Numbered from the stretch's first letter, positions 10,085 through 22,213 are shown. The stretch: DNA of 64,000 nucleotides from CAVQOB01 sp963714325 (GCA_963714325.1 CAVQOB010000035.1:349607-413606); one strand, 5' to 3'. Numbers and translations: made by a program. Notes: generated by a model not told the origin, from the letters alone.

Positions 10085-10115
10085 CACCACATCGCGCTTC
10101 CCGCGCGATGTGGTG
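10085..10115 (+). terminator. Intercistronic hairpin between tctC and tctB
   Basis: Perfect 13-bp inverted repeat: CACCACATCGCGC at 10085-10097 and its complement at 10103-10115, with loop TTCCC. No T-run follows, so it is likely an mRNA-stabilising or partial attenuation hairpin rather than a full terminator. Position just behind the tctC stop fits the common need for more receptor than permease. Confidence 0.65.
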
Positions 10116-10149
10116 TGCCGCTGCTGCGCCCAACGCGCCGAAAGTCTTC

Positions 10150-10653
10150 GTGGTCATCCAATCCCGCACCGTTCTTTCCCGCTCGACACTTGGGCTCGCC
10201 ACAGCGCTCGCCACAATGGCGTTCGGCGCTGTCATTTCCTATGGCGCGCTGGAGCACTCGATCGGCTGGAGTGAACGCGGACCCGAAACCGGATACTTTC
10301 CTTTCCGCATGGGCGTCATCATCATGCTGGCGAGCCTCGTTACGCTTGTGCAGACCGCGATGCGTCGCGGTGTCGAGAAGGGCGAGGCCGCGCTGACCGC
10401 CGAACAGGGCGTGCGCGTTGCCAAGTTCTTTGTGCCCATGCTGGCTTTCCTTGCCGCGACCTCCGTCGCCGGCATCTACGTCGCTATGATGCTCTATCTC
10501 TTCATCGTCATGATCTGGCAGGGCGGTTATCGATTGCCCGCCGCGTTGGCCGTAAGCCTCGGCTCGGCATTGTCGTTCTACTGGCTATTCGAGCGCTGGC
10601 TGCAGGTCCCGCTGAAGAAGGGCCCACTCGAAGCCTGGCTCGGGATCTACTGA
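10150..10653 (+). CDS. tctB: Tripartite tricarboxylate transporter small membrane subunit TctB
   Basis: About 167-residue small membrane subunit with four predicted helices (LGLATALATMAFGAVISYGA, FRMGVIIMLASLVTLVQTA, FVPMLAFLAATSVAGIYVAMM and the Leu/Ile-rich segment after it). The GPETGYFPFRMG segment between helices 1 and 2 is characteristic of TctB. The start is uncertain: TTG at 10081 and ATG at 10108 both lie inside the strong hairpin behind tctC, so GTG at 10150, with a weak GAAAG upstream, is preferred. It forms the permease with TctA, whose gene follows 33 bases downstream. Predicted inner-membrane protein of the carboxylate importer. Confidence 0.85.
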   Translation: MVIQSRTVLSRSTLGLATALATMAFGAVISYGALEHSIGWSERGPETGYFPFRMGVIIMLASLVTLVQTAMRRGVEKGEAALTAEQGVRVAKFFVPMLAFLAATSVAGIYVAMMLYLFIVMIWQGGYRLPAALAVSLGSALSFYWLFERWLQVPLKKGPLEAWLGIY

Positions 10654-10686
10654 TCCACATAACCCTATTGAAGGACATCACGCCGC

Positions 10687-12189
10687 GTGGAGAATTTTTC
10701 CGACCTGATGAACGGCTTCACCGTCGCGCTGACGCCCTATCATCTGGGGCTCATGCTGGTCGGCGTGCTGTTCGGCATTCTCGTCGGCGTATTGCCCGGG
10801 CTTGGCGCGCCCAATGGCGTGACACTGCTGATTCCGCTGACGTTTGCGATGCAGCCGGTCTCGGCGATCATCCTGCTCGCCAGCATGTACTGGGGCGCGT
10901 TGTTCGGCGGCTCGACGACATCGATCCTGTTCAACATCCCGGGCGAACCGTCATCGGTCGCCACAACGTTCGACGGCCACCCGATGGCCAAGCAAGGCCG
11001 CGCCACGGAGGCGCTCTCCTACGCGTTCCTTTCGGCTGCGTTCGGCGCACTGTTTGGCGTCATCCTGATCACGCTGCTGTCGAAGCCGGCGGCAAATTTC
11101 GCCGAGAAATTCTCGAGCCCTGAATTCTTCGCCATTTACTTCCTGGCCTTCTGCTGCTTCATCGGTCTTGGCGGCACCTCGCCGTGGAAAACCATCGTCT
11201 CCGCTGGCATCGGTTTCGCGCTGGCAGCAGTCGGCATGGACAATATCTCCGGCGCCGTCCGCCTCACCTACGATCTGCCGCAGCTCATCAAGGGAGTGAG
11301 CTTTCTCGTCGCCGTGATTGGGCTGTTCGGCATCGGCGAATTGCTGGCAACCATGGAGGAGAAACTGGAATTCAGTGGCGTCGCGGCCCGCGTCTCGCCG
11401 CGCGACGTACTCAAGGTCGTCGCCGCTCTTCCCCGCTATTGGGCGACGCTGCTGCGCTCGGCGCTGGTCGGCTGCTGGATGGGGATCACACCGGGCGGGC
11501 CGACGGCTGCCTCGTTCATGAGCTACGGCCTCGCACGACGCTTCTCGAAAAATTCAGCCAACTTCGGCAAGGGTGAGCCCGAAGGCATCATCGCGCCCGA
11601 AGTCGCTGACCACGCCGCCGGAACGAGTGCTATTCTCCCCATGCTTGCGCTCGGCATTCCCGGCTCTGCGACGGCGGCGGTGATGATGGGCGGCTTGATG
11701 ATCTGGGGCCTGCATCCCGGCCCGATGCTATTCATCGAACAGAAGGACTTCGTCTGGGGCCTGATCGCCTCGATGTACGTCGCCAACGTTGTCGCGGTGA
11801 TCTTGGTGCTCTTCACCGTGCCATTGTTCGCGGCGATCCTGCGCATTCCCTTCTCGATCATCGGCCCACTGATTGTAGTCATATGCGTCGTTGGCGCCTG
11901 GACGATATCGAGCGCGCTGTCCGACCTTTGGCTGGCGCTCGCATTCGGCATCGTCGGGTACGCCTTCAAGAAACTCGACTATCCGATCGCGCCCCTGGTC
12001 CTCGCCATGGTCATCGGTGACAAGGCCGAGGATGCCTTCCGCCAATCGATGATCATCTCCAATGGCTCGCTCGGCGTGTTCTGGTCAAATGCGCTGTGCG
12101 GCACTTTGATGACACTGGCGTTCGTGCTGCTGTTCTGGCCGCTGATCGCCCGCGTCTTTGCAAGACGGCCAGCAGCGCATCACGTTTGA
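10687..12189 (+). CDS. tctA: Tripartite tricarboxylate transporter large permease TctA
   Basis: 500-residue large membrane subunit with about 11-12 helices. The GTG start at 10687 has AAGGA about 11 bases upstream and the length matches the family. Signature segments are GVLFGILVGVLPGLGAPNGV near residue 25-45, which is the conserved glycine-rich loop of TctA, and its mirrored repeat LPMLALGIPGSATAAVMMGG near residue 318. Also conserved is YWGALFGGSTTSILFNIPGE. It uses the ion gradient to import the carboxylate delivered by TctC. Encoded last in tctC-tctB-tctA. A weak bulged hairpin (12203-12223) follows. Confidence 0.95.
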   Translation: MENFSDLMNGFTVALTPYHLGLMLVGVLFGILVGVLPGLGAPNGVTLLIPLTFAMQPVSAIILLASMYWGALFGGSTTSILFNIPGEPSSVATTFDGHPMAKQGRATEALSYAFLSAAFGALFGVILITLLSKPAANFAEKFSSPEFFAIYFLAFCCFIGLGGTSPWKTIVSAGIGFALAAVGMDNISGAVRLTYDLPQLIKGVSFLVAVIGLFGIGELLATMEEKLEFSGVAARVSPRDVLKVVAALPRYWATLLRSALVGCWMGITPGGPTAASFMSYGLARRFSKNSANFGKGEPEGIIAPEVADHAAGTSAILPMLALGIPGSATAAVMMGGLMIWGLHPGPMLFIEQKDFVWGLIASMYVANVVAVILVLFTVPLFAAILRIPFSIIGPLIVVICVVGAWTISSALSDLWLALAFGIVGYAFKKLDYPIAPLVLAMVIGDKAEDAFRQSMIISNGSLGVFWSNALCGTLMTLAFVLLFWPLIARVFARRPAAHHV

Positions 12190-12202
12190 GCGGGCGATTG
12201 GA

Positions 12203-12223
12203 GTTGCGGCCGAAAGGCGCAAC
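12203..12223 (+). terminator. Possible terminator hairpin after tctA
   Basis: GTTGCGGCC and GGCGCAAC pair across a GAAA tetraloop (12203-12223) with one bulged G, 13 bases behind the tctA stop. No T-run follows, so termination activity is doubtful; it may only stabilise the transcript end. Confidence 0.35.
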
Positions 12224-12251
12224 AATGGCGCTTGCAACCCCCACCGAGCCT

Positions 12252-12268
12252 ATTAGAATTATTCTAAT
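12252..12268. promoter_or_regulatory. Irr/Fur-family palindrome upstream of katG
   Basis: Perfect 8-1-8 palindrome ATTAGAATTATTCTAAT, 99 bases ahead of the katG ATG. It matches the TTAGAA-N3-TTCTAA core of the iron control element bound by Irr in rhizobia and is also compatible with a 7-1-7 Fur/PerR box. Given the katG context, control by an Irr- or PerR-like regulator responding to iron, haem or peroxide is likely. The binding protein is inferred, not seen in this window. Confidence 0.7.
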
Positions 12269-12367
12269 TCGTCCCTTCGGCGCGGAGCCCCTGGCTGCCA
12301 AAACGCATAACAAGGTGTAGCCGCCGCCGAAGCCGACCAACCCATCACACCAACCCACGAGGCCACC

Positions 12368-14564
<2,197 letters not shown>

Positions 14565-14615
14565 GTGCCGATGATGGCCATCGTGGCGATCACACGCTCC
14601 TAGCAAAGATTCCAC

Positions 14616-14647
14616 GCGCCAGTCCTTACGGACTGGCGCTTTTTTTT
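14616..14647 (+). terminator. Rho-independent terminator after katG
   Basis: Perfect 10-bp stem GCGCCAGTCC (14616-14625) with GGACTGGCGC (14630-14639), loop TTAC, followed by eight T residues (14640-14647). It is 52 bases behind the katG stop and is a textbook intrinsic terminator. Confidence 0.95.
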
Positions 14648-14842
14648 ATTGATGGCCCGGCCGACAATTGTTGTGCGTCGCAACATCCGGCACCCTTTGT
14701 CTCAATCTGAGTAGCGCGGCATACAGACTCATGCTTGACATGCGTGGCGCCTGAATCAGTGCGCACGTCAAGTTCGTGCGTTGTTTGCCGAAGCAGCCTT
14801 GCAGTCCCGCTTTCCGAACCTCACTTTACCAAGGAGTTGGCC

Positions 14843-15529
14843 ATGAACCAACGAGCACTCGCAGCAGAAGCGATCGGAACCTTTGCCCTTGTCACCGCCA
14901 CGTGTGGATCAGCGTTGTTCTCCGCCCCTGCAGGTGGCGGCCTGGTTGCCGTCGCCATTGCGATCGGCTTGTCCGTCTTGATTATGGCCTACTCGGTCGG
15001 GCACATTTCCGGCGGGCATTTCAACCCGGCCGTCACACTCGGACTGGTCGCCGCCGGCCGGTTCGATATGGCGAAGGCGCCGTCCTACATCATTGCGCAA
15101 GTCGTCGGTGGCGTGCTGGCTGCATTCATCTTCTCGCTGATCCTCGGCGGATATCTCGGTGGCGGCAAAACAACCTTCAATAATTTTGCCGCGGTCGCCA
15201 ACTCATACGGCGGCAAAGGCGGCTTCTCGATGATGTCGGTCTTCCTCATGGAAGTCGTCATCACCGCCATCTTCCTGATCGTCATTGTCGGCTCGACGGC
15301 ACGCGGCGCCCCGGCTGGCTTCGCCCCGATCGCCATCGGCGTCGCGCTGATGGTACTGCACTTGGTTTCGATCCCCGTCTCGAACGCGTCGCTCAATCCG
15401 GCACGCTCGACAGCACCGGCACTCTTTGCCGGTGCTGAGATGATCGGTCAGCTCTGGTTGTTCTGGGTTGCTCCGATCCTCGGCGGCATCATCGGCGGCA
15501 CGATCGGCAAGTGGCTGCAGAACGAGTAA
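14843..15529 (+). CDS. aqpZ: Aquaporin Z (MIP family water channel)
   Basis: 228-residue membrane channel of the major intrinsic protein family with six helices. The ATG at 14843 has AAGGAG 5 bases upstream. Both half-helix signatures are present: HISGGHFNPAVTLG in the first half and SNASLNPARSTAPA in the second, the two NPA-type motifs (NPAV, NPAR). The Arg after the second NPA and small residues around it fit a water-selective pore of the AqpZ type. No glycerol operon genes are adjacent. It is an intact frame in the middle of a region where neighbouring genes carry frameshifts. A terminator follows directly. Confidence 0.93.
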   Translation: MNQRALAAEAIGTFALVTATCGSALFSAPAGGGLVAVAIAIGLSVLIMAYSVGHISGGHFNPAVTLGLVAAGRFDMAKAPSYIIAQVVGGVLAAFIFSLILGGYLGGGKTTFNNFAAVANSYGGKGGFSMMSVFLMEVVITAIFLIVIVGSTARGAPAGFAPIAIGVALMVLHLVSIPVSNASLNPARSTAPALFAGAEMIGQLWLFWVAPILGGIIGGTIGKWLQNE

Positions 15530-15550
15530 GCGGCCATCGCGTGAAATCTG

Positions 15551-15580
15551 AAAAGGCCGGCGCCCACGCATCGGCCTTTT
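15551..15580. terminator. Bidirectional terminator between aqpZ and the alpha/beta hydrolase
   Basis: Stem AAAAGGCCG (15551-15559) with CGGCCTTTT (15572-15580) and a 12-base loop, between two convergent genes. A-run on one side and T-run on the other suit termination from both directions. Confidence 0.85.
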
Positions 15581-15581
15581 C

Positions 15582-16282
15582 TTATTGCAGCCACTGCAAC
15601 AACGCGGCGTTGACCGCTTCGGGGCGCTCCAGCGTCGACAGATGCCCGCAGTTCTCGATGATCGCCAGACGACTACCCGGAATGGCCGCTGCCATCTCCT
15701 CGTGCGCCGCCACTGGCGTCAGCATGTCGTCACGGCCAACCAGCAGCAACGTCGGACAACGAATTTGAGCCAATGTTGGCCGCGAGTCCGACCGCGTCAT
15801 GATCGCCGCCTGTTGCCGCTTGAACGCCGCAAGCCCGGTATCGCGCGCCATGCCCTGCACGGTCGCAACCAACGCTGCATCGTCGAGACGGTCGGGATGG
15901 ATGAACAGCGGTAGCAGTTTCTCCATGACGGAATCGAGCCCGTGCCGCTCAGCCAGCGCGATCAGGTCGCGCCGCCCCTGGCGGCGTTCGGGCGTGTCAG
16001 CAATCGCGAGTGTGTCGAGCAGTGCCAGTTTGCTCACACGCTCCGGCGCCTGCCGCATGATCTCGAAGGCGACGTAGCCGCCCATCGACAGCCCGGCGAG
16101 CGCAAACCGGTCCGGCGCTTTCGCCAGAATATCGGCGGCGATAGCCGCTATGCTCTCGGCCTGAGTGTGATCGCCGATCCGCACGTCGGTGATCCCGCCG
16201 AGTCCGCGACCTGCGGCTCCCATAACGCCGGGGAACACAACAAGCCAGGAATCAAAACCAAATGCGATACAGGCACGGGCAT
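15582..16282 (-). pseudogene. Alpha/beta fold hydrolase, frameshifted near the N-terminus
   Basis: Alpha/beta hydrolase with the nucleophile elbow GLSMGGY, an acid near RCPTLLLVGRDDMLTP, and a terminal catalytic His in ENCGHLSTLERPEAV. The natural start is the ATG at 16282, preceded by AGGGGAG, giving MPVPVSHLVLIPGLLCSPALW, the usual first strand and oxyanion loop. That frame breaks near 16198-16206, and the remaining protein (from LGGITDVRIGDHTQ) is read in another frame to the stop at 15582. In the open frame to 16343 the N-terminus is nonsense, which confirms the break. One base appears missing on the coding strand. Substrate unknown; relatives are annotated as esterase-like or lactonase-like hydrolases. 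An assembly error is possible, as for its neighbours. Confidence 0.75.
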
Positions 16283-16658
16283 CTCCCCTCTTGAAGCCTA
16301 TCAACAGGCCAGATATTGATCGATTAGCAATCCGCCGCGCCAAAACTGCAATAAAACCGCGTCAAAACAGCAGGTTATCACCAAGCCGTCGCCATGTCCC
16401 CGCTGCTATCCTGAAACCATCAAGAGCCAAAACCGCTTGCTATTTCAGTGGTTTCATGGGAACGCGAACGCGCACGCGCAGGGGATACGTATTCATTTAC
16501 GCGTATTGATCGCACGAAGTGACGCATTTCCTGTTAGCCCATTTGCGGCACCATCCCCCTGCGCTGCGCTCAAGTGAAACGAACCGGACCGCAGCGTGCG
16601 GCCGGGCGCCGTTGCTTTGGCATTCCGCCGGCATCCGCGCATCAGGAGACGTACGTTT
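16283..16658. other. Divergent intergenic region ahead of the DEAD-box helicase
   Basis: About 376 bases with no convincing gene. It contains A-rich stretches (16330-16390), a short hairpin CCGCA-GCG-TGCGG near 16588-16600 and the strong AGGAG at 16644-16648 that serves the TTG start of the helicase. A long leader is common for cold-responsive RhlE-type helicases, but no specific RNA element was recognised. Confidence 0.4.
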
Positions 16659-18486
16659 TTGGATACCACCTCACCTGCCGGCGCCACCGAAGGCGCCACG
16701 ACTGAAACCAAACCCGTGACATTTGCCGATCTTGGTCTCAGCGCCAAAGTGCTCGCCGCCGTCGAAGCGGCCGGATACTCCACACCAACACCGATCCAGG
16801 CCCAAGCCGTGCCGATCGCCATCAGCGGCCGCGACGTTCTGGGCATCGCGCAGACCGGCACCGGCAAGACCGCGGCGTTCGTCATGCCGATGATCACGCG
16901 GCTCGAAACCGGACGCGCCCGCGCCCGCATGCCACGCTCGCTGATCCTGGCACCGACGCGCGAACTCGCCGCCCAGGTCGCGCAGAACTTCGAAAAGTAC
17001 GGCATCAATAACAAGCTCGTCGATCGCGCTGCTGATCGGCGGCGTCTCGATGGACGATCAGACCGCTAAACTCGATCGCGGCGTCGACGTACTGATCGCC
17101 ACTCCTGGCCGGCTGCTCGATCATCATCAGCGCGGCCGCGTCATGCTGATGGGCGTCGAAATCCTCGTCATCGACGAGGCCGATCGCATGCTCGACATGG
17201 GTTTCATTCCCGACATCGAGAAGATCTGCAAACTGCTGCCGCCAAAGAAGCAGACGCTGTTCTTCTCGGCGACGATGCCGGCGGAAATCACCCGCCTCGC
17301 CGATCAGTTCCTTAAAGACCCACAGCGCGTCGAAGCCGCGCGGCCCGCGACCACCGCCAAGACCATCACGCAGCGCTTCCGCTTTTGCGCCTCGGCCGAA
17401 GATTGGGACAAGCGTGAGATCCTGCGCGATCTCATCCGCAGTCGAGCAGGTCAAGAACGCAATCATCTTCTGCAATCGCAAACGCGACGTGGCGATCCTG
17501 CTGAAGTCGCTGCAGAAGCACGGCTTCAATGCCGGCGCACTGCACGGCGACATGGACCAGTCCAGCCGCACGGCAACGCTCGACGCGTTCCGCGACGGTC
17601 GCATTGCACTGCTCGCCGCCAGCGATGTCGCGGCCCGCGGTCTCGATATCCCCGACGTCAGCCACGTCTTCAATTTCGACGTTCCCTGGCAGTCCGACGA
17701 CTATGTGCATCGCATCGGCCGCACCGGCCGCGCCGGCAAGCTCGGCGCATCCTTCACGATCGTCACGCCGGACGACTTCAAGGCGGTGCAAGACATCGAG
17801 AAGATGCTCGGCGAGCCCATCGAATGGATCGGCGACGCGCCAACCGCTGAAGACATCGCCGAGGGCTCCAAACGCAAACGCGGCCGCGGACGGTTCGCAC
17901 GCGGGCGCAGCGAGGACCGTGGCGGACGTCCAGCCGGCGATCGACCGCGCGGCGACCGCCCCCGCAATGATAGACCGAAAAACGATCAGGCGAGCGACCC
18001 TCGCCCCGAGAGCTGAACGCCCCGCCCGCGTGCCGCGCGAAACCCGCGTCGATGACGGCGCTCAAGCCAAGCGGACAATCATCAGTCGCAACGGCAGGCC
18101 GAGCGTGGGCGAGAGCCGACCCGACGGCCGTCCGCCACGCCGCGAGCGTCCACGTCGCGATGATGGCGGCGAGACGCGCCCACAGCCGTCGGCAGAGCGC
18201 CCGGAGCAACCACGCGAAACCCGCCGTGACGAGCAGCCACGCCAGGAGCGGCGCCCCGAAGGTGGACGTGATCGCGAACCACGTCGTGACCAACCGACAG
18301 CGGCGTGCACAGCCATCACAACCCGCGCCGCAGCCTGAAGCCGTCGAGCGACCGGCACGCACCCTGGGACGCGAACAGCCAAGGCCGCCCAAGCGCGGCG
18401 CCGGCGATCGCCAACCGCCGACCGACCTCGGCTTTGCCGACAACGTTCCAGCCTTCCTGCGCCGTCCGGCTAAAGCCGGCAGCTGA
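16659..18486 (+). pseudogene. rhlE: DEAD-box RNA helicase (RhlE type), broken by about four frameshifts
   Basis: ATP-dependent RNA helicase for ribosome assembly or mRNA turnover. It starts at TTG 16659, 10 bases behind AGGAG. Motifs are all present but in shifting frames: Q motif with PTPIQAQAV and motif I AQTGTGKTAA in frame 3; DEAD box VIDEADRMLDMGF and SATMP in frame 1; NAIIFCNRKRDVAI, GLDIPDVSHVFNFDVP and HRIGRTGRAG in frame 2; an Arg-rich tail in frame 3; and the conserved end NVPAFLRRP in frame 1. Breaks lie near 17015-17022, 17438-17444, 17990-18005 and 18298-18305. Each behaves as one extra base, so the four together restore a length divisible by three (about 607 residues). Every motif is intact, which favours sequencing or assembly error over old decay. 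Confidence 0.85.
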
Positions 18487-18525
18487 AGGAGCGCGGCGAG
18501 GGGCCGGCAACTCAATGAGGACACC

Positions 18526-19976
18526 GATGCCATCGGTCGCCGCTCACAACGCCCTCGACTGTGCTTTGGACGCTCGGCGGCGGGCATCAGACAGCACTCG
18601 ACACAAGCGCAACTGACCGGTGCCGATCCTGTCCTGCCCTCATCGTTCGCCGTCGGCACTCTCGCGCAGGCGACGATCGCCGCCGCCGGACTTGCTGCCG
18701 GCGAACTCTGGCATCTCAAAACCGGCCGCCGGCAGACCGTCTCAGTCGACATGCGCCACGCAGCGATCGAATTTCGCAGTGAACGCTATATCAAGGTCGC
18801 GACCGAACCGCCCCATCTCTGGGACAAGATCGCTGGACTTTATCGCACCGGCGACGATCGCTGGGTCCGCATCCACACCAACTTTGCCCATCATCGCGAC
18901 GGCATCCTCGCCCTGCTCGACGCACAATACGACCGCGACGCCGTGCAGCGCAGCTCTGCTCAAGTGGAACGGCGCCGAATTCGAGGCGGCCGCTGCCGCG
19001 CGCAATCTCGTCGCCACCCTCACCCGCAGTCCCGAACAATGGGCCGCCCATCCTCAGGGCCAAGCCATCGCTGCGCTTGCCGATTTTCGAAATCATCCGC
19101 ATCGGCGATGCCGCTCCCGAAGCCCTTGCCCGCCGGCGCCCGCCCGCTCTCCGGCGTTCGCGTCCTCGATCTCACGCGCATCATCGCCGGTCCCGTTGGC
19201 GCGCGCACGCTGGCAGCACATGGTGCCGACGTCCTCACCGTCACCAGTCCCAACCTGCCGTCGATCCCGAGTCTCGTCATCGACACCGGTCGCGGCAAAC
19301 TTTCTGCCGTCGCTCGACCTCAATACAACCGAAGCCCGCGAAACGATTGACCGCCCTCGTTCGCGACGCCGACGTCTTCATCCAGGGCTATCGCCCCGGC
19401 GGCCTTGCCGCACGCGGCTTCTCGCCCGAGCAACTGGCAGCACCTGCGCCCCGGCATCGTCGCGGTCTCGCTCTCCGCTTATGGTCATGCTGGGCCTTGG
19501 GACAGCCGGCGCGGCTTCGACAGCCTGACGCAGAACGCCAACGGCATCAATGTCGCCGAAGCCGCCGCCGCCGGCCAGGCCAGACCGAAGGAACTCCCCG
19601 CGCAAGCGCTCGACCACGGCGCCGGATATCTGATCGCGGCTCGGCGCGATGCTGGCCCTCCATCGCCGCGCGACCGTTGGCGGCTCATGGCATGTCCGCG
19701 TCTCGCTTGCCCAGGTCGGCGAGTGGTTGAAACGGCTGCCGCGCAATCCAGGGGGCCTGCTCAGCACCGGATCCCCAGCCGGCTGATATCGCCGATCTGC
19801 TGGAGACCAGCGAATCAGGGTTCGGCGCCATGACGGCAGTTCGCCACGCAGCACAACTCGCCGAAACGCCAGCGCTATTGGTCGCGACCATCCGTGCCGC
19901 TCGGCAAGCACGCCGCGGCATGGCCGCGCACGCGGCTGACTGGCAGCCATCTCCGCGACTGGCGCAATCTCCGTGA
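18526..19976 (+). pseudogene. Family III (CaiB/BaiF) CoA-transferase, multiply frameshifted
   Basis: CoA-transferase family III protein whose pieces run through all three plus-strand frames in order. The probable start is ATG 18526, with GAGG 7 bases upstream. Recognisable pieces are LTGADPVLPSSFAVG, ATIAAAGLAAGELWHLKTGR, HLWDKIAGLYRTGDDRWVRIH, LSGVRVLDLTRIIAGPVGART (the hallmark segment), DVFIQGYRPGGLAARG and VAVSLSAYGHAGPWDSRRGFDS. At least nine single-base frame changes are needed, mostly +1. The end is best placed near the TGA at 19974. Members move CoA between carboxylic acids; substrate unknown. Either a true pseudogene or a very poor assembly stretch: it has the highest density of breaks in the window. 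Confidence 0.75.
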
Positions 19977-20017
19977 GAGCGGTACACGGTGCGCACGTCG
20001 CACTAGAGGATTCGCCC

Positions 20018-21291
20018 ATGCCGACCAAACCGACACTCGCCCAGCCCTTTCCCTATTCCCTCGCCAAGGATCAGATCAAGATCCTGCTGCTGGAGAGCAT
20101 CTCTGAGACAGCGGTCGATGTGCTGAAAGCCGCCGGATACAACAACGTCACGCGACTGACCAAAGCGCTCGACACCAAGGAGCTGAAAGACGCGCTGCCC
20201 GGCGTGCGCATTCTCGGCATTCGCTCGCGCACCGAACTGACCGCCGATGCCATCGACGGTGTCCGTTCGCTGATCGCGGTCGGATGCTTTTCCGTCGGCA
20301 CCAATCAGGTCGACCTCGCCGCCTGTCAGACGATGGGCATCCCCGTGTTCAACGCGCCGTTCTCGAACACGCGCTCGGTCGCCGAGTTGACGATCGCTGA
20401 AATCGTCATGCTGTTCCGCCGCGTGCTGCCTAAATCGGCGGCAGCCCACACAGGCGGCTGGGATAAATCCGCCAACGGCTCGCGCGAGGTGCGCGGCAAG
20501 ACGCTCGGCATCGTCGGCTACGGCAACATCGGCTCGCAGCTCTCGACGCTCGCCGAAGCGATGGGCATGCGCGTCATCTATCACGATCACACCGATAAGC
20601 TCAGCCACGGCAACGTCGAGCCAACAGCGAAGTCTCGACGAGTTGCTCGCCAAATCCGACGTCGTTTCGCTGCACGTGCCCGAAACCGACGCGACGCAAG
20701 GCATGATCGGCGCAGCGCGAGCTCAACCTGATGCGGCCGGGCAGCTTCCTGATCAACAACGCACGCGGCACCGTCGTCGACCTCCCGGCACTCGCGGCGG
20801 CGCTCAAATCAAAACATCTGGCTGGCGCGGCGATCGACGTCTTCCCGGTCGAGCCCGGCTCCAACGCCGAGCGCTTCGTCAGTCCGCTGCAAGGCCTCGA
20901 CAACGTCATCCTGACGCCTCACGTCGGCGGCTCGACGGAGGAAGCGCAGGAGCGCATCGGCGCCGAAGTGGCACGCAAGTTCGTCGACTATTCCGATATC
21001 GGCTCGACTTCCGGCGCGGTCAACTTCCCCCAGGTTCTGCTGACACCGCGCCACGCCGGCACCCGTTTCATCCAGGTTCAGCGCAACATGCCCGGCGAAC
21101 TCGGCCGCCTCAACGAGGTCTTCGCGCGCCACAAGGTCAACATAGCCGCCCAGCACTATCAGACCGCCGGCGACATCGGTTACGTCGTGCTCGACGCCGA
21201 CGGACGCATCGAAGATGCTGAGACCATCGTCAAGCAGATCCGCGATCTCCCCGGGACCATCCGCTCGCGCATGATCTATCGCCGGGCTTAG
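20018..21291 (+). pseudogene. serA: D-3-phosphoglycerate dehydrogenase SerA, two frameshifts
   Basis: NAD-dependent 3-phosphoglycerate dehydrogenase, first step of serine synthesis, of the E. coli SerA type with a C-terminal ACT domain. ATG 20018 follows AGAGGA. Parts are seen in order: the N-terminal ISETAVDVLKAAGY region, GKTLGIVGYGNIGSQL (nucleotide fold), LLAKSDVVSLHVPETDATQG, RPGSFLINNARGTVVD, HLAGAAIDVFPVEP, LTPHVGGSTEEAQ (catalytic His) and the ACT domain NMPGELGRLNEVFARHKVNI. The frame changes near 20626-20637 and again at 20711-20720, each by one extra base. Removing the two gives about 423 residues. No catalytic residue is lost, and loss would force serine auxotrophy unless another copy exists, so an assembly error is the likely cause. 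Confidence 0.88.
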
Positions 21292-21324
21292 GCCGGCTTA
21301 GGGACGAGTTCTTGGCCGTCATAC

Positions 21325-21367
21325 CGCCGAGCGAAATCAAATACCTATCATCCGCATTCGCTCGGCG
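21325..21367. terminator. Hairpin between convergent serA and GNAT genes
   Basis: Perfect 11-bp inverted repeat CGCCGAGCGAA (21325-21335) and TTCGCTCGGCG (21357-21367), 21-base loop. A second, shorter one (GCGAAAGT at 21403-21410 with its complement at 21431-21438) follows. Neither has a T-run; they may act as transcript ends for the two facing genes. Confidence 0.4.
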
Positions 21368-21447
21368 AGGCCGCGACCGCGGCCCGGCGCAAGCGCCGCA
21401 TCGCGAAAGTGCAGACCACTTCAGGTCGGAACTTTCGCACGTGGGTA

Positions 21448-22116
21448 TCAGTCCGCCTTACGCGGCCGTTTGATCTTGCGGGGGGCCAGGAGGTCGTCGC
21501 CGCTATCGAGCTTGCGCGACAGGAAAATAGCTGCATCAAGTTTCATGAAGTTGCGTTTGCGGTAAAAATGCAGCGCCTCTTCGTTGTTCTCAGCGACCTC
21601 CAGCACGATATGCGTGCAACCGCGCCGGCGCGCCGCATGCTCGATCTGCTCGAACATAAACGAGCCGATACCGATGCCATGGTAGTCCGGATGGACGGCG
21701 ATCTCCTCGACGAACAGCGGCCGCATGCCGCGATTGTCGAAGTAGCGATGGTTCATCCAGCTGTCGGAACCGGAGATCTCATAAGCGAACTCGGCGTAGC
21801 CAACGAGGTCGAACTTCGCACCGCGTTTAACTTCAAACAAGAGTTGCTCGATGCCGTCTTCCTCGTAGATCTCAAGAAAATGCTTCTTGTGGCGCGGGCG
21901 CTGGAACTCAACGGTCTCACGATTGACGTCGCGGAACACCAGTTTCAGGAACTGCCAGATGCGGTTGAGATCACGCCGATGCACGCGACGCACGCGGAGT
22001 TCGAGGTCAGCGCCCGTCCCGGCCGGATCGGCCGTAGCAGCCAGTTGCCTCGCCTTTTTGCTCTCACCCTCACTCATACGGCGACCAGAATCCCGGTTGT
22101 CATGACCTTCACGCAT
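21448..22116 (-). CDS. GNAT family N-acetyltransferase
   Basis: 222-residue acetyltransferase (about 209 residues if the ATG at 22077 is used; neither start has a clear ribosome site). The acetyl-CoA-binding motif A region is visible as FVEEIAVHPDYHGIGIGSFMFEQ (V-x-P-x-Y-x-G-x-G-I-G) followed by ARRRGCTHIVLEVAENNEEALHFYRKRNF, the motif B helix. The substrate is not identifiable; the N-terminal WQFLKLVFRDVNRETVEF region resembles no named acetyltransferase I recognise. The C-terminal end is Lys/Arg-rich. Convergent with serA; divergent from opgC. Confidence 0.85.
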   Translation of the reverse strand: MREGHDNRDSGRRMSEGESKKARQLAATADPAGTGADLELRVRRVHRRDLNRIWQFLKLVFRDVNRETVEFQRPRHKKHFLEIYEEDGIEQLLFEVKRGAKFDLVGYAEFAYEISGSDSWMNHRYFDNRGMRPLFVEEIAVHPDYHGIGIGSFMFEQIEHAARRRGCTHIVLEVAENNEEALHFYRKRNFMKLDAAIFLSRKLDSGDDLLAPRKIKRPRKAD

Positions 22117-22213
22117 TACTGATTGACGTCAGTGACAGACCTTGGCACGGTCCGCCTAGTGTACTGACGGCAACCGCGCCACGTTTCCGATTGTACTACA
22201 CTATGAGGTCCCC

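Noticed and set aside
17778..18752. Minus-strand 324-residue frame over the helicase tail
   Set aside because: Arg/Ala-rich shadow of the low-complexity helicase C-terminus; no ribosome site or family trait.
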